This document shows, piece by piece, positions 1 through 4,997 of a stretch of 9,147 nucleotides of DNA (the stretch's first letter is position 1; every line of letters begins with the position of its first letter). The DNA lies in assembly GCA_015655035.1 (NCBI GenBank), contig JAATFS010000187.1, positions 1 through 9,147 of the forward strand, read 5' to 3'. Below the pieces are notes generated by a model. That model made no database searches. It had not been told where the DNA came from and saw only the letters and a program-made list of their open reading frames with translations. Position numbers and translations under genes: made by a program. The DNA comes from Lysobacterales bacterium (GTDB taxonomy: Bacteria; Pseudomonadota; Gammaproteobacteria; Xanthomonadales; Xanthomonadaceae).

Positions 1-1170
1 AACCATTCGCCGGAGACGCTGCGCGATCCTCGCGGCTTCGCCACCAAGTTCTATACCCGCGACGGCAACTGGGACCTGGTCGGCAACAACTTCCCGACCT
101 TCTTCATCCGCGACGCCATCAAGTTCCCGGACATGGTGCACCCGTTCAAGCCGGACCCGCGCACCAATCTCGATAACGATTCACGCCGCTTCGACTTCTT
201 CTCGCACGTGCCCGAGGCCACCCGCACGCTGACCCTGCTGTATTCCAACGAAGGCACGCCGGCCGGCTATCGCTTCATGGACGGCAACGGCGTCCACGCC
301 TACAAGCTGGTCAATGCCCAGGGCGAGGTGCACTACGTCAAGTTCCACTGGAAGAGCCTGCAGGGACTGAAGAACCTCGATCCCAAGCAGGTGGTGGCGG
401 TGCAGGGCAAGGACTACGCGCACATGACCCACGACCTGGTCGGCGCGATCAAGCAGGGCGACTATCCAAAGTGGGACCTGTATATCCAGGTGCTCAAGCC
501 GGAAGACCTGGCCACGTTCGATTTCGACCCGCTCGACGCCACCAAGATCTGGCCTGACGTGCCCGAGCGCAAGGTCGGGCAGATGGTGCTCAACAAGAAT
601 GTCGACAACTTCTTCCAGGAGACCGAGCAGGTGGCGATGGCGCCAGCCAACCTGGTGCCGGGCATCGAGGCTTCGGAGGACCGCCTGCTGCAGGGCCGCC
701 TGTTCTCCTATGCCGACACCCAGCTGTACCGGGTCGGCACCAACGGCCTGAGCCTGCCGGTCAATCGTCCGCGTGTAGCCGTCAACAACGGCAACCAGGA
801 CGGCGCGATGAACATCGGCAGCACCACCAGTGGCGTGAACTACGAGCCGAGCCGGCTGCAACCGCGCCCACAGAGCGAGCAGGCGCGCTACAGCCAATCG
901 CTGCTGTCTGGCAGCACCCAACAGGCGAAGATCGCCCGTGAACAGAACTTCAAGCAGGCCGGTGATCTGTTCCGTAGCTACGGCAAGAAGGAGCAGCAGG
1001 ACCTGATCCAGAGCTTCGGCGAATCGCTGGCGGGCACCGACGACGAGAGCAAGCACATCATGCTTTCCTATCTGTACAAGGCCGACCCGGCCTATGGCAG
1101 CGGCGTAGCGCGCGTGGCCAAGGGCAACCTGGCACGGGTTCAGCAGCTCGCCGCCGCGTTGCAGGACTGA
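1..1170 (+). CDS. katB: Catalase, clade-1 KatB/CatB type, 5' end missing
   Basis: Haem catalase that converts hydrogen peroxide to water and oxygen. The reading frame is open from base 1 with no start codon, so about 389 C-terminal residues are present and the start lies upstream; the family is usually about 480-510 residues. Visible landmarks (fragment numbering): the distal-pocket Asn region VGNNFPTFFIRD at about 27-38, and the proximal haem-ligand signature RLFSYADTQ at about 233-241 with the ligand Tyr at about 237 (codon 709-711). The core-end motif PVNRPRVAVNNGNQDGAMN follows. The distal His lies outside the window, as would any signal peptide. An ankyrin-repeat gene follows, the katB-ankB arrangement known from Pseudomonas aeruginosa, which supports the KatB/CatB assignment over other monofunctional catalases. 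The catalase call is very secure; the symbol is less so (katB and catB are both in use). Confidence 0.95.
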   Translation, partial: NHSPETLRDPRGFATKFYTRDGNWDLVGNNFPTFFIRDAIKFPDMVHPFKPDPRTNLDNDSRRFDFFSHVPEATRTLTLLYSNEGTPAGYRFMDGNGVHAYKLVNAQGEVHYVKFHWKSLQGLKNLDPKQVVAVQGKDYAHMTHDLVGAIKQGDYPKWDLYIQVLKPEDLATFDFDPLDATKIWPDVPERKVGQMVLNKNVDNFFQETEQVAMAPANLVPGIEASEDRLLQGRLFSYADTQLYRVGTNGLSLPVNRPRVAVNNGNQDGAMNIGSTTSGVNYEPSRLQPRPQSEQARYSQSLLSGSTQQAKIAREQNFKQAGDLFRSYGKKEQQDLIQSFGESLAGTDDESKHIMLSYLYKADPAYGSGVARVAKGNLARVQQLAAALQD

Positions 1171-1180
1171 GACCGGCGAT

Positions 1181-1206
1181 ACCTTCCCCCACTGCTGGGG
1201 GAAGGT
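1181..1206. repeat. Perfect 10-bp inverted repeat (REP-like hairpin) between katB and ankB
   Basis: The arms ACCTTCCCCC (1181-1190) and GGGGGAAGGT (1197-1206) are exact reverse complements around the 6-base loop ACTGCT. The hairpin starts 10 bases after the catalase stop and ends 26 bases before the ankyrin gene start. There is no T-run after it, so it is not a classical intrinsic terminator. Similar ACCTTC...GAAGGT palindromes are, to my recollection, scattered between genes in xanthomonads. It may protect the katB mRNA 3' end or reduce read-through into ankB; that role is inferred. Confidence 0.75.
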
Positions 1207-1217
1207 GACCGCCCATG

Positions 1218-1225
1218 AAAGGAGA
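1218..1225 (+). promoter_or_regulatory. Ribosome binding site that fixes the ankB start
   Basis: The strong Shine-Dalgarno sequence AAAGGAGA lies here. The GGAG core ends 8 bases before the ATG at 1233. It falls inside the alternative longer reading frame that begins with ATG at 1215, so it favours 1233 as the true start. Confidence 0.75.
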
Positions 1226-1232
1226 ACCGACG

Positions 1233-1796
1233 ATGCGCCCCCTGCTGCTGCTCGCCTTGATGGCAGTCACTTCGCTGGTGCAGGCCGCGCCTGCGCCCAC
1301 CCCCGAAACGGTGGTCGCCGACGCTGCGCGCATCCAGGCGCGGCTACGCGACTACTACTTCGACGCCGCGCGCGCTGGGCGGCAGGACATGCTGGGTGAA
1401 TTCATCGATGCCCGTTACGACCTGAACACGCGCGACGACAAGGGCTATACCGCACTGATCATGGCGGCCTATCACGGCCGGCAAGCCGCGGTGGAGCAAT
1501 TGCTGCGGGCAGGTGCCGACCCCTGCGCACAGGACAAGCGCGGCAATACGGCGCTGATGGGCGCCATCTTCAAAGGCGAGCTGAGTATCGCCAAGCGCCT
1601 GATGCAGGTCGACTGCGCTCCCGACCAGCGCAACAACGCGGGCCAGACGGCAGCGATGTACGCCGCGCTGTTCCAACGTACCGAGGTCCTGCGAGGCTTG
1701 GCGGCCAAGGGCGCCGATCTTGCCGCCCAGGACGACCAGGGCAACGATGTTGCCAAGTTGCAGCGGGGCGAATTCGCCGCCTCGCCAGCGCGCTGA
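1233..1796 (+). CDS. ankB: Exported ankyrin-repeat protein, AnkB-like catalase partner
   Basis: A 187-residue protein. Residues 1-18 form a signal peptide (MRPLLLLALMAVTSLVQA, cut before APAP), so the mature protein should be periplasmic. The body holds about four ankyrin repeats (about 40-67, 68-101, 102-134, 135-167), with typical pieces such as GYTALIMAAYHGRQAAVEQLLRAGAD and GNTALMGAIFKGELSIAKRLM. The ATG at 1215 would put MKGEPT before the signal peptide; 1233 is preferred for its ribosome binding site. The mature part has two Cys, at about 98 and 128, one in each of two adjacent repeats. In P. aeruginosa the periplasmic AnkB encoded next to katB is needed for full KatB activity, so a catalase-supporting role is the best inference. 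It contains no catalytic motif. Ankyrin identity is secure; function is by context. Confidence 0.88.
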   Translation: MRPLLLLALMAVTSLVQAAPAPTPETVVADAARIQARLRDYYFDAARAGRQDMLGEFIDARYDLNTRDDKGYTALIMAAYHGRQAAVEQLLRAGADPCAQDKRGNTALMGAIFKGELSIAKRLMQVDCAPDQRNNAGQTAAMYAALFQRTEVLRGLAAKGADLAAQDDQGNDVAKLQRGEFAASPAR

Positions 1797-1803
1797 GCCG
1801 CGT

Positions 1804-1860
1804 GGCCGGAAACGGCCGGTGCAGCGAAGCAGGGTGAACCGGGTAACGGGTCTCTTACCC
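1804..1860. repeat. Two short inverted repeats after ankB
   Basis: GGCCG/CGGCC (1804-1808 and 1813-1817) closes on a GAAA tetraloop right after the ankB stop. A second pair, GGGTAA/TTACCC (1841-1846 and 1855-1860), follows. Neither has a good T-run. They may form the 3' end of the katB-ankB transcript, but both are short enough to arise by chance in GC-rich DNA. Confidence 0.3.
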
Positions 1861-1965
1861 CTTAATCCGGTCCAGGCCTTGCGGGACTGGCTCGGGATGA
1901 AAATAGCCCTAAAGAAAATCCTGCAGCGGCCGATGGTGCTGTATCTCGGCCACTAGGGGTGTCCC

Positions 1966-2298
1966 ATGAAGCTTGATCCGTCCACGCTTTTTCTAGGTTC
2001 GCTGGTGGCCTTGGTGCTCAGCGCGTTCACGATTGTGGTGGCGCTGGTAGTGGGCGAGATCCAGCCGTTGATGCAGTCGCCCGGCATCTATGCGGTCGTG
2101 GGCACGTCGTTGCTGGTCTTGCTGGTCTCCTACCATGTATTGGGTAAGCCCCTGGACGAGAACGAGAAAGCTGCCTTGCTGGATCCGAAAGTATTGGGCC
2201 GCTCCGGGCAACTGTCGCCGCAAGCCGTTGCCACCATGCCGGCCGCCGAGCAAGAGACCGAGGCGGTCGATCACGCTACGGGTGTCGCCTTGATGTAA
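1966..2298 (+). CDS. Small inner-membrane protein, two predicted membrane helices, unknown function
   Basis: A 110-residue protein that I do not recognise. It has two hydrophobic segments, at about residues 8-29 (LFLGSLVALVLSAFTIVVALVVG region) and about 40-59 (GIYAVVGTSLLVLLVSYHVLG). A soluble C-terminal half of about 50 residues follows, acidic and rich in Ala, Glu and Gln (DENEKAALLDPKVLG, AAEQETEAVDH). The Lys after the second helix and the short N-terminus suggest both ends are cytoplasmic. The ATG at 1966 follows AGGGG (1955-1959) at suitable spacing. The gene stands alone, 169 bases after ankB and 151 before dusA, and codon use matches its neighbours. Start, ribosome site and coherent membrane topology make it a likely real gene, but no family can be named. 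Confidence 0.75.
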   Translation: MKLDPSTLFLGSLVALVLSAFTIVVALVVGEIQPLMQSPGIYAVVGTSLLVLLVSYHVLGKPLDENEKAALLDPKVLGRSGQLSPQAVATMPAAEQETEAVDHATGVALM

Positions 2299-2449
2299 GG
2301 CGCATGCCGTTGCCTGGACGGCAGCGGGCAAGGGGGTCGCCAGGTCCATGCGCGCCGGATTGCCGAAACGGGGTTCAGGTCGGTCATGTAAGCTATTGAT
2401 CTTGCAACCCCTTTATTGACTTGGCCCAGCGGCCGAGTGCTCAGCGACC

Positions 2450-3487
2450 ATGACCGCCAGCGTTTCCCAAACTCCCGCCGCGAGTGCCGCGCCGCACGCG
2501 CGCTATGCCCGCTCGCTACGCCTGTCCGTCGCCCCCATGATGGACTGGACCGATCGCCATTGCCGCGTGTTCCATCGCGTGCTGGCGCCTTCGGCCCGGC
2601 TCTACACCGAGATGGTGCATGCCAACGCCGTGATTCATGGCGACCGCCAGCGGCTGGTTGGATTCGATCCGGTGGAGCATCCGGTTGCGCTGCAATTGGG
2701 GGGCAGCGAGCCGGCGCTGCTGGCGCAGGCGGCGCAGATCGCCGAGGCCTGGGGCTATGACGAGGTCAATCTCAACTGCGGCTGTCCTTCCGATCGGGTC
2801 CAGGCCGGACGCTTTGGCGCCTGCCTGATGCGCGAGCCAGGGCTGGTGGCCGATTGCGTGGCGGCGATGCATGCGGCGGTGTCGATCCCGATCACGGTGA
2901 AGTGCCGGCTGGGCGTGGACGAGGACAAGGACTATGCGGCGTTCGCGGGGTTCGTCGACCAGGTGGTCGCCGCCGGCAGCGCGATGGTGGTGGTACATGC
3001 CCGTAATGCCTGGTTGAAGGGACTTTCTCCCAAGGAAAATCGTGAGGTGCCGCCGCTGCGCTACGACTGGGCCTACCGGCTCAAGCAGCAGCGGCCGCAG
3101 TTGCCGGTGGTGCTCAACGGTGGGATCGCGTCGGTGCAAGCGGCCCAGCTACACCTGCAACAACTGGATGGAGTGATGCTGGGGCGCGCCGCCTACCACG
3201 ACCCTTATGTGCTGCACCAACTCGAAAGCACCCTTGCGGGGACATCGCCGGTCTCCCGTATCGAGTTGCTGCGGCAGATGCAGCCCTACGTAGAGGCACG
3301 CCTGTCCGAGGGGCTGGCGCTCAAGCACATCACCCGGCATTTGCTCGGGTTGTTCCATGGCCAGCCAGGGGGACGCGCGTTCCGGCAGATTCTCAGCGAG
3401 GGCGCGCATCGGCCCGGCGCCGGTTGGTCTCTGGTCGAACAAGCCCTGCGCGTTACCGAAGCGCATGTCCAGCGCGTTGTCGCCTGA
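2450..3487 (+). CDS. dusA: tRNA-dihydrouridine(20/20a) synthase DusA
   Basis: FMN-dependent enzyme that uses NADPH to reduce uridine to dihydrouridine in the D-loop of tRNA (positions 20/20a in E. coli DusA). At 345 residues it has the family's normal length. The TIM barrel opens with LSVAPMMDWTDRHCRVFHR (about 25-43). NLNCGCPSDRVQ...RFGACLM (about 107-127) carries the catalytic Cys of the GCPSD motif (about residue 112). TVKCRLGVD (about 149-157), VVHARNAWLKGLSPKENRE (about 181-199, a DusA hallmark), VLNGGI (221-226) and GVMLGRAAY (241-249) form the FMN and phosphate sites. The ATG at 2450 has no clear Shine-Dalgarno sequence. It is preferred because the next ATGs fall inside the first barrel motif; the first 20 residues look like a variable extension. 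It is separated from both neighbours, so probably transcribed alone. Confidence is high. Confidence 0.96.
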   Translation: MTASVSQTPAASAAPHARYARSLRLSVAPMMDWTDRHCRVFHRVLAPSARLYTEMVHANAVIHGDRQRLVGFDPVEHPVALQLGGSEPALLAQAAQIAEAWGYDEVNLNCGCPSDRVQAGRFGACLMREPGLVADCVAAMHAAVSIPITVKCRLGVDEDKDYAAFAGFVDQVVAAGSAMVVVHARNAWLKGLSPKENREVPPLRYDWAYRLKQQRPQLPVVLNGGIASVQAAQLHLQQLDGVMLGRAAYHDPYVLHQLESTLAGTSPVSRIELLRQMQPYVEARLSEGLALKHITRHLLGLFHGQPGGRAFRQILSEGAHRPGAGWSLVEQALRVTEAHVQRVVA

Positions 3488-3594
3488 GTCCGGCCCCGAG
3501 TGTGGGTGATTGCCATAAGTGTCCGGCAGGTCAGCCAGCAATGACGGTTCAAGACTATCGTGGAGTCAGCGATGCTTGTTCAGGTTCAAGCGAT

Positions 3595-3646
3595 GACCTG
3601 GGTCGTTTTTGCCGGAAACGCCTGAAAACGTTTGCATTACCAGGTC
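3595..3646. repeat. Nested inverted repeat, candidate structured RNA element
   Basis: The outer arms GACCTGG (3595-3601) and CCAGGTC (3640-3646) are perfect complements. Inside them, CGTTTT (3604-3609) pairs with AAAACG (3625-3630). The same CGTTT can instead pair with AAACG at 3616-3620, and that AAACG can pair with a second CGTTT at 3629-3633, so the inner pairings compete. It may be the dusA 3' end, a small RNA or a leader; direction and role are unknown. Confidence 0.4.
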
Positions 3647-3662
3647 GCTAGCACGGCTCGCC

Positions 3663-3680
3663 TGTTCATTTTAATGAACA
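3663..3680. promoter_or_regulatory. 18-bp palindrome, candidate operator
   Basis: TGTTCATT, two T, then AATGAACA: perfect 8-bp arms around a 2-base centre. A 2-base loop is unfavourable for an RNA hairpin, so a site for a dimeric DNA-binding protein is more likely. It lies about 150 bases upstream of the PepSY-like gene, in AT-rich sequence. The regulator cannot be named from the sequence. Confidence 0.5.
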
Positions 3681-3781
3681 CGCGTGTCGGGGGTCAAAAA
3701 AGTTCAGACCGGATTCACCCCGAAAAATCAAGAATTTGCTCACATTCAGGGGCTCAGGCGTGGGTGCTGCGAGCTTCCCTT

Positions 3782-3808
3782 TTCACGAAATTTGAACGAC
3801 TCTGAACG
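3782..3808 (+). promoter_or_regulatory. Phased TTCA/TGAACG half-sites just before the PepSY-like gene
   Basis: TGAACG occurs at 3793-3798 and 3803-3808, an exact direct repeat with a 10-bp period. TTCA at 3782-3785 lies one further turn (11 bp) upstream. Tandem half-sites one helical turn apart are the usual target layout of OmpR/PhoB-family regulators such as PhoP. Autoregulation by PhoP is inferred; the half-site differs from the enterobacterial GTTTA consensus. Confidence 0.35.
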
Positions 3809-3826
3809 CCTCCCAGGATCCGTGCC

Positions 3827-4204
3827 GTGATGCTCTCCACTCTTTGCCGTTGTTGCCTTGCCGCAGCCGTCCTCTGGACGGGGGTGTCGGTGATGCCGGC
3901 TGGAGCACAGAACCAGGGTATGCCTGCCGATGCGCGCGAGGCGTTTCCGCAAACGGCCCGTAGCGATGCGCGCTCGTTGTCGGACACCATCCGTCGCGTG
4001 CAGCGTTCCACGGGAGGGCAGATCCTCGGTGCCGAACGGGTACCGTTCGACGGGCGCAACATCAACCGGGTCAAGTACATGGACGACCGTGGCCGGGTTC
4101 GCTACATGGACGACCCGGTGCCGGAGCGCAGTGCACCGCGCGCGCCTCGCGCACCGTCCAATTCGCAACAGGTCCCGCCACCACAACACGGCGATAACCA
4201 GTGA
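3827..4204 (+). CDS. Small exported PepSY-like protein upstream of phoPQ
   Basis: A 125-residue protein. The start is GTG at 3827, 8 bases after AGGA (3815-3818); ATG at 3830 is the alternative and gives the same signal peptide. Residues 1-27 form a signal peptide (hydrophobic LAAAVLWTGVSVMPAGA, cut before QNQG), so the protein should be periplasmic. Residues about 50-97 resemble a PepSY-type unit: a helix (SLSDTIRRVQRSTGG), then strands ILGAERVPFDGRNINRVKYMDD and GRVRYMDDP. The last 25 or so residues are Pro/Arg/Gln-rich and probably disordered. No enzyme motif is seen. It ends 71 bases before phoP on the same strand. PepSY proteins often sit beside two-component systems, so a periplasmic modulator of PhoQ is plausible, but that is inference. 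The gene is real with good confidence; the PepSY assignment is moderate. Confidence 0.78.
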   Translation: MMLSTLCRCCLAAAVLWTGVSVMPAGAQNQGMPADAREAFPQTARSDARSLSDTIRRVQRSTGGQILGAERVPFDGRNINRVKYMDDRGRVRYMDDPVPERSAPRAPRAPSNSQQVPPPQHGDNQ

Positions 4205-4205
4205 T

Positions 4206-4220
4206 TGCAGATAATCTGCA
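4206..4220. promoter_or_regulatory. 15-bp palindrome between the PepSY-like gene and phoP
   Basis: TGCAGAT, A, ATCTGCA: perfect 7-bp arms around one central base, beginning 2 bases after the PepSY-like gene stop. An AT-rich TTATAT follows at 4231-4236 and could be a weak -10 box of a separate phoP promoter, though no well-spaced -35 is clear. The palindrome could be an operator or, as RNA, a GCAG/CUGC hairpin. It has no T-run and so is a poor terminator. Confidence 0.45.
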
Positions 4221-4275
4221 CACGTTTGCCTTATATCCCCCGGCCCCTGGCCAACAACGTAACTAGGGAGAGTTC

Positions 4276-4959
4276 ATGCGAATCCTTTTGGTCGAAGACG
4301 AAGCCCCGCTGCGCGAGACCCTCGCCGCACGCCTGAAGCGTGAGGGCTTTGCGGTGGATGCCGCACAGGACGGTGAGGAAGGCCTGTACATGGGCCGCGA
4401 AGTCCCGTTCGACGTCGGCATCATCGACCTGGGCCTGCCCAAGATGTCGGGCATGGAGCTGATCAAGGCCCTGCGCGACGAAGGCAAGAAGTTCCCGGTG
4501 CTGATCCTGACCGCGCGCTCAAGTTGGCAGGACAAGGTCGAGGGCCTCAAGCAGGGCGCCGACGACTATCTGGTCAAGCCGTTCCATGTCGAGGAACTGC
4601 TGGCACGCGTCAACGCGTTGCTGCGCCGCGCCGCGGGCTGGAGCAAGCCGACGCTGGAATGCGGCCCGGTCGCGCTCGACCTGGCGGCGCAGACCGTCAG
4701 CGTCAACGGCAGCAATGTCGATCTGACCAGCTACGAGTACAAGGTGCTGGAATACCTGATGATGCATGCCGGTGAACTGGTCTCCAAGGCCGATCTGACC
4801 GAGCACATCTACCAGCAGGATTTCGATCGCGATTCCAATGTGCTCGAGGTCTTCATCGGCCGTCTGCGCAAGAAACTGGATCCGGATAGCGAGCTGAAGC
4901 CGATCGAGACGGTGCGTGGTCGCGGCTATCGCTTCGCGATCCCGCGTACCGAAGGCTGA
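4276..4959 (+). CDS. phoP: Response regulator PhoP, OmpR/PhoB family
   Basis: DNA-binding response regulator, cytoplasmic, phosphorylated by the sensor kinase encoded next. It has 227 residues, the normal length. The receiver domain (about 1-116) starts with MRILLVEDEA (acidic pocket E7, D8). The phospho-acceptor is D51 in IIDLGLPKMSG, the switch Thr is T79 in LILTARSSWQDKVEG, and K101 lies in DDYLVKPFHVEELLAR. The winged-helix output domain (about 127-225) contains LTSYEYKVLEYLMMHAGELVSKADLTEHIY, the recognition-helix segment NVLEVFIGRLRKKL, and ends with VRGRGYRFA. The start is supported by AGGGAG (4265-4270), 5 bases before ATG. The PhoP name rests on the whole protein and on the PhoQ-type partner. 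In Xanthomonas, PhoP has been linked to virulence gene control and low-magnesium response (literature knowledge, not visible here). Confidence 0.93.
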   Translation: MRILLVEDEAPLRETLAARLKREGFAVDAAQDGEEGLYMGREVPFDVGIIDLGLPKMSGMELIKALRDEGKKFPVLILTARSSWQDKVEGLKQGADDYLVKPFHVEELLARVNALLRRAAGWSKPTLECGPVALDLAAQTVSVNGSNVDLTSYEYKVLEYLMMHAGELVSKADLTEHIYQQDFDRDSNVLEVFIGRLRKKLDPDSELKPIETVRGRGYRFAIPRTEG

Positions 4960-4997
4960 TTCCCGCCTCCCTGCAACAAGGCAAAGGAAGCGACGGC

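Larger units (their letters stand above)
3488..3826. other. Non-coding region upstream of the PepSY-phoPQ module
   Basis: These 339 bases hold no convincing gene. The only small frame, ATG 3541 to TAG 3651 (36 codons), has no ribosome site. From about 3600 the sequence is clearly more AT-rich than the genes, as expected of a promoter region. It contains a repeated GGTTCAAG (3546-3553 and 3583-3590), a nested inverted repeat (3595-3646), an 18-bp palindrome (3663-3680), and TTCA/TGAA half-sites through 3665-3806, three pairs of them one helical turn apart. I could not place a confident -35/-10 pair. It probably carries the dusA 3' end and the control region of the downstream module. Confidence 0.6.

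Noticed and set aside
181..1056. 291-codon frame antisense to the catalase
   Set aside because: The plus strand encodes unmistakable catalase motifs throughout; the antisense product is low-complexity Leu/Ala/Gln/Val and has no domain.
1720..1956. 78-codon frame spanning the ankB end and the following gap
   Set aside because: It begins inside ankB in another frame, has no ribosome site, and is Arg/Pro-rich like a shadow frame.
2306..2322. GCCGT/ACGGC inverted repeat after the small membrane-protein gene as a terminator
   Set aside because: Only a 5-bp stem with a 7-base loop and no T-run; expected by chance at this GC content.
2360..2389. TTGCCG with CATGTA-like elements as a dusA promoter
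   Set aside because: No spacing between 16 and 18 bp gives an acceptable -10 box, so I do not claim it.
2516..3139. 207-codon frame antisense to dusA
   Set aside because: It is His/Arg-rich shadow coding opposite the conserved Dus barrel motifs.
3541..3651. 36-codon frame in the region upstream of the PepSY-like gene
   Set aside because: No ribosome binding site, no recognisable composition, and it crosses the nested inverted repeat.
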